Positions 1 to 12,391 of a DNA stretch of 64,000 nt are shown here, one piece after another (the stretch's first letter is position 1; every line of letters begins with the position of its first letter). Below the pieces are notes generated by a model. The model searched no databases and was not told where the DNA came from. It saw only the letters and a program-made list of their open reading frames with translations. The position numbers and the translations under genes were made by a program. Origin of the DNA: Alopecurus myosuroides (lineage: Eukaryota; Streptophyta; Magnoliopsida; Poales; Poaceae); NCBI GenBank assembly GCA_028641055.1, contig CM054059.1, positions 113,245,392 through 113,309,391 on the forward strand, read 5' to 3'.

Positions 1-1200
1 GAAAATCTGGCATGGTTGATGTGGTGGTTGACACAATTAGCCGGAAGGCCTAATATCATATCTCTTTGAATTCGTAAGAACAATCACTCTCTGTGAGAAT
101 TCTTGTGTGACTCATTCTAGAAGTTTCCCTTCCCGTTCTTCCAAACCGGAGTTTTACATTCACTTGATGACCTATAGAAGGCTTGTCATAAGCCTGATAT
201 CGGTATCTGGAACATCAGGAGAACCTGGAAGTTGATTCTTCCAATGTCTCTTCGTTGAACCTCCAAAACCTTTGTTATGGTGGAAACAAGTTCATCATGA
301 AAACATCTCGTGGTGTTTCGTAACCGCCGTTGATCAGTTCCCCTTTTCAAGTTGTTTATACTTGAAGTTCTGTTCATCTCACACATTGTGTGAATTTGTC
401 AGTTACTTCAGCCATGGGATCTTAACCATGTGGTAGATGTATTGCTACGTCTAAGCCGCAATAGGAAAGAGATTCCCTATTCCTTCAGGTGTTTCAATCC
501 TCATTGGTTAACCAGCCTTATGGTATGACCAAGAGTTCCTCCTCCACTACGGTGTTCCAACATTCTGTGGTTACTCATCTTCCGTCATAAAGTAACGTTC
601 CGATCTTTGACAAAGTTTTCGACAAAATTTAATGGATGAAAGTTCCGTTATCTTCCGTGTCCACTCGAAGAGTGAACATGATCCTGTATCAAGTTTTTCG
701 ACTCACGATTACAGTGTTTTCTCGTGACTTCCCTCGTCTACGGATATTACGTCGTAGTATCCAAGACCATCCTTTCCATCTTTGTATTCTGTTTGAAGAA
801 ACCTCGACGTCATAAGTTGTCCAACCGTTCTTTTCCAAAAGGATTTAAAGTCTTGTGCAAAGCTCATATTCTAGATCCTTTCAAGAACATTCGTCCATAA
901 ACTTGAAACCATCTTATATTCCCTCCGTTATCTGGATGTGTTTCATGCCTAATAACTCAAAAGTTCTCTATGAACATCCTGTCATGAGTTACCCATGAGA
1001 TACTCGATCTTCGTGAAGATCAATTCCTTAGAGTTTTCCCTCTCACCTAAGGTGTAGCCGCTGAAGAATCTTCGCAAGTGCTACGGATCAACCTCTTCGA
1101 GAAAAGAACCGTAAGGTTCAAGAAGATCGTTCAAAACCGGTGTTCCTTCTTTCTTCTCCTTCAGGAATCTCAGGACGAGATTCTTGTAAGGGGGTAGATT
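1..1200 (+). pseudogene. Decayed 3' internal region of a Ty3/gypsy element
   Basis: The first 54 bases encode a decayed form of the end of a gypsy RNase H domain (KSGMVDVVVDTISRKA, then a stop), comparable to the usual ADALSRKA ending. From there to the LTR at 1201 I find no integrase motif and no long open frame, so this part is heavily mutated or rearranged. The last 40 bases have the usual end of chromovirus internal DNA: a palindromic GAATCTCAGGACGAGATTC followed by a purine-rich tract (GTAAGGGGG, about 1186-1195), which is the likely polypurine tract priming plus-strand synthesis. The rest of the element lies outside the window to the left. Confidence 0.6.
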
Positions 1201-4200
1201 TGTAACATCCTAATTTTGCTACCAAAGTGTTGTGGTGTTGAGTTCATATCATACATGCATGAAAACAAAAGTTTAACTCGTGTTTGAAATAATTTAATTT
1301 GCGGATTTAAATGGTTTCAGAAAATCCCTCAGATAGTACTTAAAAGGGGTTCCAAAATTTTGTACTAAAAAGTATTTCAATCACATCAAAGCAAAACATG
1401 GTTTTGTTGGAAATTTCATGAGCTTTCCAAAATGTATTTTTGGCAATTTTTCTGCTTCCAAAAAGGTCCCTAAAACTCTGTTTTTAAATGGAAAAGGACC
1501 TTTTTCTAATTTTCTCGTGAAGGCAGGGGGTTATGGGGAATTTCCCCTTTGTCTTCTTCCTCCAGACGGTAACCAGCTCGGTGGAGCTCCCCTGGTCGTC
1601 CGTTCCATGCCACGATCAGCGCCGCGAGTAGATGAGGTCTCCAGGTCGACGCCGTGCCTCCTCCTCTCGCTCTCACTCGGCCCCGCACGTCCTTCCTCTC
1701 TGTCTCTCCCCTGCAGACGAACCCTAACCCCTGTACCGAAGCCCGCCGGCGAATCGCCGATGACCCTGGCCTTCCCCCGCCGATTCGAGGCCACCAAGAG
1801 CTCCCACATCATCTCCTCTACCTCCTCGAGGAGAATCGCGAGCTGGGACGCCCGGGAGGAGGTGAATCGGGCCGTTCCCCTCCAACTCCGGCCGCCGCCG
1901 TCGAGGTCGATTCCGGCCGCCACCGGCCTCCGTTTGCATCCCCGACACCTCCATGTAGCTCACGGTGAGCTCCTGGTGCTTGTGCACCCCTCCATCCACT
2001 CCCTCTCCCTCTGGTTCAACATGGCACCGAGGACCACCACAGGCCGCCGCGCATCCTCGCCGCCGGTGAAGATTCCGGCAACCTTTCGGTCACCGGTTGG
2101 CACCCATCGACTCCCCTCGGCGAACTCTATCCCATGCACTAGTTTGTTTCATCAATTTTGGACCCAATTCGTGGAATTCGTGAGCTTCTGTGAAGATCAG
2201 AGGAGATGAGATCATCACTGCGTCATGATGACGTCATATATCTACTGTTTAAGTAATTCCAGAAAATGCCTTAAACTTGAATAATTAATATCTCCCAAAA
2301 TATAGCTCAGAAAAATAAATGTGAGGTACCAATTTGATCAGAAAAATAAACTCTACAGGAATATGTCATTTTCATATATGTTTGAGAAAGTTCAAAAAAT
2401 GGCTTTATTTAATGTTGTTTAATCATTTAAAAATAGAAAAATAAGTTTTTATTCAATAAAATTGGAAAATTAAAAGTTATATACCAAAATGCTCAAAATG
2501 ACAAATGCAACCTAGTTATGATGTTTTCAAACCAATTTGAGCAACTAAAATTGTACTCACTTCCAGAATCGCCCGAAACCCCCTCCGGGGTCTATTTCGG
2601 ACTAATTCCACTAAAAATGTTTAACTAACATACGAACCCTAGCAACCCATTGATCTTGTTTAGGGATTTATTTCGGTGCATTAATTTGCTCATGCATACA
2701 TATTGCATTGCATCGATGCCATGTGTTGATTGTTATTCCTCTTTCGGTGTTGTTTCCCCCTCGGTAGAACGTGACTCCGAAGAGAAGGCCAGCAGTCCAA
2801 TGACGAATACTTGATCTTAACCGACAAGTCAAGCACTTATTCCTGAAGACTTTATCTGGTTTTCTTATAACCAAGGCAAGCATAACCTCTTATCTGCTCA
2901 TATATGGTTTTCGAAGTGTTTTGGAATCTCGTATATTGCATGCGGTTCTAAACTATTTGATGTCAGTAGATAGAGTTCCCCTATATACTGCATAACCTAG
3001 ATATCCTGAACCACTGCTCCTAGCAGCTATAGGTTTGCTTGTGCGCGCTCCGCTAAACCCTGTGAGTCTTGCTTAGCCATGCTTAGTTGTGATCTGATCC
3101 ATTCGGTTGATGAATCTGGTCAGTACGTGAATCATTTACGTCAGGTTGTTGTGAATTGTATTAACTTTGATAACTTGACTAAATAACGGCATGGATGTGA
3201 GGCCATAATGGGTTGTGGCGTTTTGTCCTGTTCATGCCCCTAGGAGCGAGTTCTCGCCTTCGAAGCCAAGACTGAGCGTGCAACCACACGCGGGGCCTAA
3301 CAGACCGCGCTCGACCAACTAACTTGTTTGGCCACGTCCATGAGTCACGTAGTTTGATCTTTCCATCTGCGTGTGAGTCAGAAAACGGTTTTGGAGAAAA
3401 CTTAGGGCGTGACCGGGACAAGTGATGGATGTACTCGGATCTTGATCCCGACTCACAGAACAGGTGCCGTCAGGAGGTGGCCAACTCCCTGTTGACGGGG
3501 TGGCCCTGTTTGGGTTGACTCATGGATAGGGTCGAGCAAGGTAAAGGTCGTGGCCAGCCACCCTCTGCCGCGCTCCATGGACGAGCGTACATGTGGCGTT
3601 AAGAGTCGGATGGTACGTGTGGGTAAAGTGTACCCCCTGCAGGGATAAATCTCCTCGAGAAGCCGTGTCCACGGTTACGGACGACTTGGCAACGGATTCT
3701 GTGATCATAGATAACTTCAACGGAATGACTAAAACATGCCAACCATGATTGAAGGGTGCCTCCTCGGAGATGCCGAGAGGGGTGATCCTTGTAGTATGAG
3801 TTAGTGTGGGAATGAGAAGGACTTGGTGGAATACAAGAATATGATGATCTCAGTAGTTGATTAGCTTTCTCATCTGTTTTGAAAACATTCTATGAGACGT
3901 GCTACTCTTCCTCGATTTCCAAAACAAAGATTGCTTTACGCAAAACAGCCTTCATAAAACCCTTTCTGAAGATAGCAGATATATAATAGGTTAATTAAGT
4001 CTTGTTGAGTACCTCCCGTACTGAGGTTTGCTTAATTTTGGTTCAGGAGAAGAACTCCATCGGTGGTGATTCAACGTGGACATCGACGAGTAGTTTGGGG
4101 TTCCCAGGTAGCAGCCTGGAATCTATGGGCTGGGACGTCGCCTTATGTTGCGGCCTCTTAGGCCTTTTTGGTTCTTGTTGATTAGCAACATAATTTGCCT

Positions 4201-4726
4201 TCCGTTGTCTGATGTAATGTTGGGTCGTGTGACCTCTGCTTGTAAGCTATACTCTAGTATCATCTGTTTAATACAAGTTTCATGTCTAGGGTGTTGCTTT
4301 GATCGGTTGTTGGTTTCGAGCTCATTGTTATACAGTTTTGGCTATGCCTGCATAGTTGTCGCAGTCGAGGGGTTGTGGAGCCGATGATCCATGTCCGAGC
4401 CCGCCTGTCGATGTGATCGGCCTGGGGCGAGGTAACCCCAGTAACCCTCGATTGTTGTTGCACTTTCTGGACACATAGCATCTCTGTATAGCTTTGGTCC
4501 CGTTTCCTTCAGTTTCATTCGATTCGTGGACGCTTTGATATGCATAGTTGGTTATGACTAGCATGGATACAAGGAGTAGTAGACTGGGGATCCGGACTAC
4601 GTGCCGATGAATCCAGTCTGCCTGCCGTTGTTTGTTGCGGCCGGGGCTGGTAACCCTGAAGCCCTTGTGAGTCCATGGCTAGGAGCACATAACAGTATGT
4701 ATATCTCTGGGTCCGGGGTCGTGACA
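1201..4726 (+). repeat. 3' LTR (3526 bp) of the leftmost gypsy element, Tekay-like
   Basis: It starts TGTAACATCC directly after a polypurine tract and ends GTCGTGACA, so it has TG...CA ends. The next five bases, GGTAC (4727-4731), should be the target duplication, but the partner copy is outside the window. The very long LTR, the TGTAACATCC start and a block at 3637-3667 shared with the chromovirus LTR at 17731-17760 (CTGCAGGGATAA then CTCGAGAAGCCGTG) point to the same broad lineage (Tekay/Del). Scattered open frames inside, such as 1418-2209, match nothing I know and I treat them as chance. Confidence 0.75.
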
Positions 4727-5739
4727 GGTACCATATCAACATACAACTCTAATGAACCCAAGACATTCAACCAAGCAATCAAAAGACAAATAAACTACAC
4801 AAACATGACATAGATCATAGGATAAATATTATAACATCAAACACCATGTTTACATAGGAGGGTACAGAGATTTGTGGGAGGATGAACCACTGTATACAAA
4901 GATGAGATGATGATGATGGAGGTGTTGGTGAAGGCGGCATCATGGCGGAGATGATGGAGAAGGGGCAGCAAGTGAGGTGCAGGGCGGCGCCGTCGGCGGC
5001 GCAGGGGGATCCTCTTGCGCCGGCCGAGCGCTGCCCCTTATCCCCCTTACTCCATGGATTCTTAGTGCTGTAGATGAGCCCTCCCCCATGTAAATGAGAC
5101 CATGGGGGAGGCAAAATTCCTAGATTTTGGTGGCTTCCCAAGAATTACGGTTTTCCTCTCCTTATATGTGATGGGACAATGCTCCTTGGCCCTCCGATGG
5201 ATGGCCCCTTGATCCAAAGGCTCTTGGGCACCTATAGAACCTTCCTATGGACCCCTCTAAGCCCCAAAATCGTGGCTTGGCCGAATCCATCAAATATGGT
5301 AAGAGTTGGACTCAATCCCGTCACCGATTCCTGTAATCTCGTAATCAGATATATATCCTCCAGTAAAATGGGTCCACATGTCGCGTACGAACTCCGATTG
5401 GGCTGTTCTTGGGCTCAAATGAAAAGTATGGAAATGGCGAACAACTCTGTAGTCAATTTGATCTTCAGTTGACGTTGTCTTTGGGGGTAAAACTGATGAT
5501 CTCTAAAAACTGTTGGTGGACAGATTTTAGGAAAGTCAGAGTCCCTTTCGAGCAAGTCTCCTTTTGTGTTTTCATGTTAATTCCTACACATCAAAGAGTA
5601 AAACAAGAACATTGTGCACTCTTACAACTATTAATAGGTTAGTCCAAATAAATCATAAACTTTATATAAAAAACAAGTGTCAAAAGCATAATATTAGCAT
5701 GAAACAATCAAAAATTATAGATACGTAATGGACGTATCA
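4727..5739 (-). repeat. Partial LTR of a minus-strand Athila-like gypsy element
   Basis: Read on the minus strand it begins TGATACGTCCATTACGTATC and continues with TATAATTTTTGATTG. This is a familiar LTR start of Athila-type elements in wheat and its relatives, where the usual form is TGATACGTCTCCAACGTATC. Its other end is cut off by the gypsy LTR ending at 4726. The sequence to the right (5740 onward) lacks the polypurine tract expected for a 3' LTR, so it may be a solo or rearranged LTR. No coding capacity is seen. Confidence 0.6.
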
Positions 5740-7872
5740 ATCACCCGAGGGATTTTTTGATATGAGTCATCGACAGGTATTGTAAGGCTTTACAAACCAT
5801 GGAATATAGCTGGAATCGATCAAAGTACAATGTCACAGAAATTCTCTGGAAAACAAACATCTCTGAGTTTTCTTTCTAATATATCCATCTTGATTTCAAA
5901 TAGCTATATTGGTTCATCGAATTCAAGCCGACTATTCATCAGTTCCCTAGTCAGAATAAAACGCTCATTGCGCACTTGATATGAGAACGAAGCTTCCAGT
6001 TCCTCTACTAGACACTATCGATGATGGTTACGGAACCGATCAACCAGCTATCCATCAATGCATATGTGCATGAGCTCCTTGACAAGGAGACGTCACATTG
6101 GATGTGAGGTCCATTATGATCCTCATCTCTAGGCATGTGACCCACAAAGTGATCCATATTGGAGTTCCTAAGAACTCCCACTAGGGCACGAAACCATTCC
6201 CTAAAATTGTTTTTGTTTGCAGCCAAAGGCTCACGACTCTTCATCAGATTAAATTCATATCTAACAAAAGGATCCATCTCTATAATAAAACAAGTTTATT
6301 TAGACACTATAGTTCAAAATAATTTTGCACTGCTTAATTCAATAAAATTGATATTGGGATATGCTTCCAATTAAACTGATATTCCTCAAGATCAAATTTC
6401 ATTGCAACGAGATCCCAATAGGTTATGATTAGAAGGATGTATCCACCTCAGCCAACCATAGCCTAGAGAGTACGCCACAATGACAATCACACATGTGATT
6501 CTCGCTCATATTTCAATGTGTGTGTTTCAATCTCATGACTTTCATGCCTGAGCGATAAGACAACCAACTGACTCTGCCATATAGAATGCACCTTGTATCC
6601 AAGTGAGCAAACCATAACCCGCCTCCCTCCAAGAAGAGACACGTTAACCCTTGTATCCAAGTGATGAACGCGTACCCATACCGATTTGACGGTGCTACAA
6701 TTGGGAGAACACAAACTATCTTGATACTTTCAGTGACGAATCACCCTAATAAATGACTACTGCGCAATCAAGGTGCAATCAACAATGGATAAACATCACA
6801 TATAATTTATAAATTCATGTAATTCGGTATAGCCTTTGTTTTTCGGGGATTTCTTGACGCATCTCCAACGAGGATCCTCCTTCTCCGTTATTTTCACCAT
6901 AGTGGAAAATCCAAGGAAATTCCGTTGTGGTGAAAATTGCTTCAAAATTTTCCATGATGGAGAAACGACCACTTTCTCCAATGATGTACTCATGCAAGCT
7001 CCGCGATGGACACAAGATTGTCGATGTCAAACAATTGACAATCCTTTGGCATTGGCCATCATGTCAAACCACAGTAACATAAATAGCTATACCAAACCAC
7101 GCACACACTCCGCAAAAACAAGTTAGACGCCTCTAATGTTTTGATTGCAAGTTTTAGCGTGGATGTAGGTTCTACGACCACTATCATCATCACCAACGTG
7201 ATTCGTGGTACGTTAATTCTCATTGCTAGATTAACTTTAGGGGGTGATTGAAACAAAAATATTAGGAAAATGTCTTGACCCTCAATCTAAACTTATGCAT
7301 AACCATGACCTTAGTGTGGATCCAATCCACATGCCCCTTCCACCATGCCATTATATTATCCAACTATGGTTTGACCCAAAACTATTGAAGCACTTCTTCG
7401 GACCAAGCGAGATATGCCAGGGGCAACTCGAGCGTCCTAGGATTGCCAAAAGTTTGTAAATTTTCATACCATGCCGCTGGAAATAAAACAAATATGGCTT
7501 ATTGGGAAGCAATGAAAAGAAATTGAATATTATAGAGCTTTCTAATATACTTGCACAAACTTATGCAATACCCGCACAAAATTGTTTTCTAGATCCAACC
7601 GTATCTATCCATATTATGTTGTGATACCACTGTTGGTCTACGTTGCAGAATTTTAAAAAAATCCCTATATAGTACACCAAGATCACTATGTAGATAACGA
7701 GGCATGCCTATACATGCGAGGATCGGGATAACGACTCCCTGGGCTGAGGATTTGATGTAGTCATAGAAGAGTTCTGAACAATCGTAGATCCTCACAACTA
7801 TGCCTAGTTGCAAGGATGTCGCTAAGTCTTCCTCGTCAAGGACTACACGTGTAATCCCTCTTATGGTAGCAC
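5740..7872. other. Unassigned degenerate repeat DNA, no gene seen
   Basis: About 2.1 kb of moderately AT-rich sequence without a long open frame on either strand. The short open frames are not similar to anything I recognise. Composition and position between two retrotransposon LTRs suggest eroded transposon sequence. 7600-7870 resembles the minus strand of a common Pooideae LTR, but not clearly enough to name. I see no RNA gene or promoter here. Confidence 0.4.
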
Positions 7873-9055
7873 TGATGACCCACACGTGTAGGAGATCGCA
7901 ACAATTTTCAAGGGTAAGTGTACCCCAATTTATTGATTTGACACAAGGGGAGCCAAAGAATACATATAAGTCTTAGCAGCTGAGTTGTTAATTCAACCAC
8001 ACCGAGAAGCACTTAGAAAAATATATTACTAACACAAGGTGCAATAAAACAGTGGATGGAGTGGTGTTGTGATGTTTCTCTTGCGTCCTCAACACACCTA
8101 ATACAATGGCAATTGTATAGATGCACGGGTTCAGTGAAAAAATTGTTAATATTGTGGAAAACAGAGTTAAACAAGTGATATTTGTAATTTGTAATAAACG
8201 GACCAGCAAGGAAACAAGTAGTAAAAGCATATAAAAATAGTAGCAATACTAGTAAAAGATGGACCGGGGTTCACAGATGGGTTCACAGATTCACTAGTGG
8301 CAACTCTCCAAACAATAGAACAAGTGTTGGGTAAACAAATTACAGTTAGGCAGCTGACAAATAAAGGGGGCATAACAATGCTATTATGAAGAGATAATGT
8401 TTGCGGATTCTAACATGGTAGGAATTATGTCAAGGCATGTAGACCGCTATCCAGCATGCATCTATATCTAATAGTCCACCTCAAAAAAGCTATCCATCAA
8501 ATCTCTCTAGTATTAAGTTGCAGCAACAAAGTGATTACTTTGTGTGCGACATACAATTACATTAAGAACAATACGTAATGTAAGCAATGGTTCTCATATG
8601 TAGACAAGAGCACCGTTGTTTTCTCCCTAGTGGCAACATAACATCCTCGCCCCGCAAGATTCTGTCACTTAAGCGCATGCAACAAGGAGGCATGAACTCA
8701 CTATCTAGCATAAATATTCCCTCTTGGAGATGCATACAACTATGTGATCAAGATAATCATACACATCGGAGAGCATGCAAGAACACATTAAAACACTTTA
8801 AGGATATAAGTGAAGATTCTTATATAATGACATGAACAAAATAATCACAATAAAATGGTTCATGGGATCCCAGCTAACACAACACTAGCATTACATCAGA
8901 TGGATCTCTATCATGTGAGGCAGCTCAAGAGACTGTGGTACTGAACATGAAGAGGGAGAGAGTACCAACTAGCTACTGCTATGAACCCATAGTCCACGAG
9001 GGAACTACAAACAAAGCATCATGGAGGAAGAACGGTCGATGAAGATGGCACCAGG
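7873..9055 (-). repeat. Athila-type LTR, left part, minus strand
   Basis: This stretch and 57281-57772 form one LTR split by the copia insertion; the join at CCAGG restores a continuous 'GGCACCAGGGGCACTCCCCCATCCCGG'-like run. Diagnostic pieces are TTTATTGATTTGACACAAGG near 7930 and the block CATGAACTCACTATCTAGC near 8692. From memory both are common in Athila-family LTRs of Pooideae. The left border at 7873 (TGATGACCCACACGTG) is inferred from that resemblance. No intact ORF lies inside. Confidence 0.6.
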
Positions 9056-9252
9056 TGAAAGATCATCGTCCGTTTTGATAATTATATGACAACATACCTA
9101 TTGATCTAATGTTTATTTGATATATGAAAATGTCCAGGTTCTTCAAGTTTACTAATTCTATGGGCTGCGATTTTGGTTGAAATTGAAAGAGCTAGAAGAA
9201 AGGAAACTGGGAAGCTGTTTGTGCATGGAGCAGAGGCTCCGGTGAAACCACC
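9056..9252 (+). repeat. Copia 5' LTR, first 197 bp
   Basis: This matches 55789-55984 in the 3' LTR almost base for base, up to the sequence GGTGAAACCACC, where the Tat element begins. The rest of this LTR resumes at 43390 with CACCACCGGAGG, which continues the same sequence. Confidence 0.92.
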
Positions 9253-9729
9253 TGATGGAGGGATAATAACCCGGTAGGCCAACTCCACGGTGTAACCTGG
9301 CCCAAAGGACGATGTGCAAGACCCGGCTAAGGATAGAGAAACTTCTGGAAGGCCCAAGTTTGTAGGCCTCGTAACCCGGATTGTGAGTTACGGTAAAGGA
9401 AAGTTAGGGTTTGTATGCGGTGTCCGGGTAGGATTCAGGGTGCGTCTTGGAGGGTAAGCCAGGGGGTACGGGTGCTATATAAACCGACCCCTAGGTTTAG
9501 TCGAGAGAGATCTAAGAACCCTAGCAATATCGCTTGATATCGAGCATCTAGTGTAATGCCAGAGTTGAGTTATTATATCAAGATCGGAGACTCGGCGACT
9601 TTGATTGCCGGCTACCAGATCGAGTTGCATCATGTTTTCCTCTGAGCTAAACCCTCTCCCAAACGCCTGTGTCGTCTTGCCCCAAGATCAGTTACCCCCG
9701 GTAACGTCTGCCGTGATTATCCCACGACA
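9253..9729 (+). repeat. 5' LTR of outer Tat element (477 bp)
   Basis: TGATGGAGGG...CCCACGACA, with TG...CA ends. TATATAAA at 9477-9484 is the likely TATA box for the sense transcript. Compared with the 3' LTR I count three substitutions (in GACGATGTG, GTTAGGGTTTG and GTAATGCCAG). An open frame from 9605 runs out of the LTR through the primer site into gag, but the LTR part is unlikely to be the start of the protein. Confidence 0.93.
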
Positions 9730-9748
9730 GTTGGCGCCCACCGTGGGG
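9730..9748 (+). promoter_or_regulatory. Primer-binding site of outer Tat element
   Basis: GTTGGCGCCCACCGTGGGG directly abuts the LTR end. The TTGGCGCC...GTGGGG form is the usual site just inside the 5' LTR of many plant Tat-type elements. The same sequence follows the LTR of the inner Tat copy at 29300. I did not match it to a specific tRNA. Confidence 0.8.
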
Positions 9749-9793
9749 CCTGCGTCCAAAGGTGTTTACATCACGGGAGAAGCTCGGAAGAAC

Positions 9794-12391
9794 ATGGAGA
9801 ATCTTGTCGTCGGCGAGATCTACATCGACCACAAAGGAGAAAAGACGGTGGACGATTCCGGCTGGGGGCCAGAATCGGATCACCTCGAATCCGGATCCGT
9901 CGTGACAATCGGCCGGATCAGCGTCTTCATTGGTATGGTATGTACTTCCGGTTCAATCCCTGACAATATTGGATCTGATTCTGTGCCAGGAGAAGCCACT
10001 TCTATCCGATCAGATGATGAAGAATCGATTGGAACGACACATCCGGCAGAAGAACCCATCGCGAAGTGGGAACAGCCGGAGGAGCCGGCGTGGACCCCGC
10101 GCGACCAGGTCGAAAGAGAAGATGATACTGGGTCTATCCTGGATCTGCTGGAAAACCGGTATGAGGAGGATAACGGCGAGGAAGAACAGCATGAATTTAC
10201 ACCTGGTATCGTACGCCGAGTTGCAGTCTATGCGGCTCCCGCGGCCAATCTCAACCAAGGAAACGCAACCGCGGCAGCAGTCGGGGCGGCTCAGGCATTG
10301 GCCCAGCAGCAGGGCGCGGCTAACGGAGACCCGGTTCTGGCCCGGGTTGATGGAGAGTCGGCATCAGTGACCAGCCGCGCAGCAGACGAGGAGTTGCATG
10401 CAAATACGTTCGGATTCCTGGGGAACCGGACACCAGGGGCGGGTCCTTCGAACCCGCGCCACCCGGCCCTATTCGATAATAATCTGATTCTGGACCCCAC
10501 GGTTCTTGCAACGGTTATCACTCCAGAAAACGCAGCGGAACGTGTCAGGGATCTGGACGTGGCTCGTCGTGCGCTGGAACAGCAAAGAAGACAAGTAGAG
10601 GCAGAAAGGCAAGGGATGGCCACGCGGCAGCGAGAACTGGATGCGCTGGAAACTCGGCTCCGGGAGGAAACATCAGGAGTACATCAGAGGCATCAAACCA
10701 GGTTACCAGCAACGGGCGGGGTTATTAATCCGGCTACTTTATTTGTCACACCTCAGGATCAGCCGATACCAGTGGTGAACCAGGGAACCGCGCCCCAACC
10801 GGCAACAACAGGGACACATCCGGCAGATGAGCGGGCCGGATTACCCCCACCGCAGGCTAGAATCACAGCCGGCAACGATCTGCCACCACCGCCACCACCA
10901 CCGTCACGATTTCGCACACCAGCAGGTCACTACAACAATCCCATGGACAACGTGTATGCGGCAACACTCGCATTAAATCAAATCCCCGTGGGAGAGTCAC
11001 CCCATGCAGAGAAGACCCGGCAAGCCATCGATCTGTTGCGCACTGCGGTGGCACAGCAAGCCAATTATCCGGATCATAGAAGCGGTATGCACGGGACGAC
11101 ATACGTCAGTCAACAACAAGGGAATATCCAAACAAGTTTAGCACGGTGGAGGGAAGAGCAGCAGCAAATGCCGCCTCCTCCCCGCGTTCAGGCAGCATCA
11201 GCAGCACAGGCTGTCGTGGACTGTTCCAGAGCTCGGAGGGCCGCGGCCGGGTCTGCAGCGCATGGACTTCCCGCAGCATCGCGCCCAGCCGCGCCCCCCG
11301 CTGTATCACACGTTTCTAGAACAAGGCCGGCCTCGACCGTTCTTGCGGGACCCAAGTGTCTCTCGGACAATATCAGAGCTGAACCTTACCCGGAAAAATT
11401 CAAAGAGCCAGGGAAAGTAGTGAATTACGAGCCAACTATGGATCCAGAAACATGGCTAAGTAGTTATGAGATGGCAATGTCGATTCGCAACGCATCCGAG
11501 AATCTCCAAGCCAAGTTCATGTACTTGATGATGTCAGAAGGAGCAGCAAAGTTGTGGTTCACCAATTTGCCGGAAGGATCGATCAAGTCCTGGGAGGAAT
11601 TGAAGACCGCGTTTGTCAAGCACTTTCATGGGACGTGCAGGAAATTGTTCACTATTGATGATCTAGAGCGATGCGTCCAGAAGAAGGGAGAATCGGCGCG
11701 CAGTTGGGTGCGCCGGGTTATGGAGATACTTTACTCGTCCACGGATATTCAGCCCAAGGATGCACTACAAGCCATGGCAAAAACATGCAAGTATATACCT
11801 TTAGTGCAAAAGTTAACTCGCATGAAGTCTAGTCGAAATGCGTCGGAAGTTACAATGGGAGAATTGATGGATGCGTGCAACAAACACGCTGCGACAGATA
11901 CTACAGAAGAGGAAGTTGATGACAAGAAGGTAAAAGCAAACACAAGTAATAACGGAAGAGCCGGCAATGGATCGGCACCGGGTAATAACGGAAATAGCCA
12001 GAACAAGCGCCCGTTTGAAGGAGGTTCCGAGTTTGTCGCCAACACAGAAGCCGGGTCTTCGAGGCCCAGAGCAGAAGGAAATTTCAACGGAGGTAATCAC
12101 AATGGAGGAAACTATCAAGGACCACCAAGGCCGGGTAACAATTGGGACATATTCAGGATGGCATGCCCAAAGCACAGCAGGAACGGCAGGCCAGCTAACC
12201 ACTCCTTGGAGCAGTGCGCCGACTTACAAAGATGGAAAAATGAGGAAGTGAACAGAGCTATGCGAGGTGCAGGACGGGGAGGAGGACCGGGTCCAGGAGG
12301 AAACCCGGGCAACGGCCCACCCCCAGCTGGTAACCCGGCGGCTGGAAATCAAGGCAATAACCAAGGGGGGGGCAGGAAGTTTCCAGGCTAA
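9794..12391 (+). CDS. gag: Gag polyprotein of outer Tat element (intact)
   Basis: Gag forms the virus-like particle that packages element RNA in the cytoplasm. I place the start at the ATG of MENLVVGEIY, the first methionine after the primer site, giving 865 residues; the open frame extends upstream through the LTR without a stop. Residues about 554-676 form the Retrotrans_gag capsid domain (WLSSYEMAMS ... AKLWFTNLPEGSIKSWEEL ... KHFHGTC). The first half is acidic and low-complexity. The tail is rich in Gly, Asn and Pro, with a Cys/His cluster (CPKHSRNGRPANHSLEQC) in place of a standard CCHC knuckle. No stop or frameshift is visible. Pol follows in the +1 frame, overlapping from 12267. This is the only complete Tat gag in the window. 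Confidence 0.85.
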   Translation: MENLVVGEIYIDHKGEKTVDDSGWGPESDHLESGSVVTIGRISVFIGMVCTSGSIPDNIGSDSVPGEATSIRSDDEESIGTTHPAEEPIAKWEQPEEPAWTPRDQVEREDDTGSILDLLENRYEEDNGEEEQHEFTPGIVRRVAVYAAPAANLNQGNATAAAVGAAQALAQQQGAANGDPVLARVDGESASVTSRAADEELHANTFGFLGNRTPGAGPSNPRHPALFDNNLILDPTVLATVITPENAAERVRDLDVARRALEQQRRQVEAERQGMATRQRELDALETRLREETSGVHQRHQTRLPATGGVINPATLFVTPQDQPIPVVNQGTAPQPATTGTHPADERAGLPPPQARITAGNDLPPPPPPPSRFRTPAGHYNNPMDNVYAATLALNQIPVGESPHAEKTRQAIDLLRTAVAQQANYPDHRSGMHGTTYVSQQQGNIQTSLARWREEQQQMPPPPRVQAASAAQAVVDCSRARRAAAGSAAHGLPAASRPAAPPAVSHVSRTRPASTVLAGPKCLSDNIRAEPYPEKFKEPGKVVNYEPTMDPETWLSSYEMAMSIRNASENLQAKFMYLMMSEGAAKLWFTNLPEGSIKSWEELKTAFVKHFHGTCRKLFTIDDLERCVQKKGESARSWVRRVMEILYSSTDIQPKDALQAMAKTCKYIPLVQKLTRMKSSRNASEVTMGELMDACNKHAATDTTEEEVDDKKVKANTSNNGRAGNGSAPGNNGNSQNKRPFEGGSEFVANTEAGSSRPRAEGNFNGGNHNGGNYQGPPRPGNNWDIFRMACPKHSRNGRPANHSLEQCADLQRWKNEEVNRAMRGAGRGGGPGPGGNPGNGPPPAGNPAAGNQGNNQGGGRKFPG

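Noticed and set aside
1418..2209. 263-codon open frame inside the left gypsy LTR
   Set aside because: It lies in a GC-rich LTR segment, overlaps other frames of similar length on both strands, and contains no recognisable domain; GC-rich DNA gives such frames by chance.
4145..5642. Short plus and minus frames in the LTRs at 4.1-5.6 kb
   Set aside because: All are under 110 codons, mutually overlapping, and sit inside LTR sequence.
6830..7000. Partial fold-back (CCATAGTGGAAAATCC ... GATTTTCC-like) suggesting a MITE or miRNA hairpin
   Set aside because: Pairing is short and broken, with no flanking target duplication.
9605..9793. Extension of Tat Gag into the LTR and through the primer site
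   Set aside because: The frame is open, but a start in the LTR repeats in all Tat LTRs (29202, 43265) as a by-product of open LTR sequence; the first ATG after the primer site is the better start, although use of the LTR ATG cannot be excluded.
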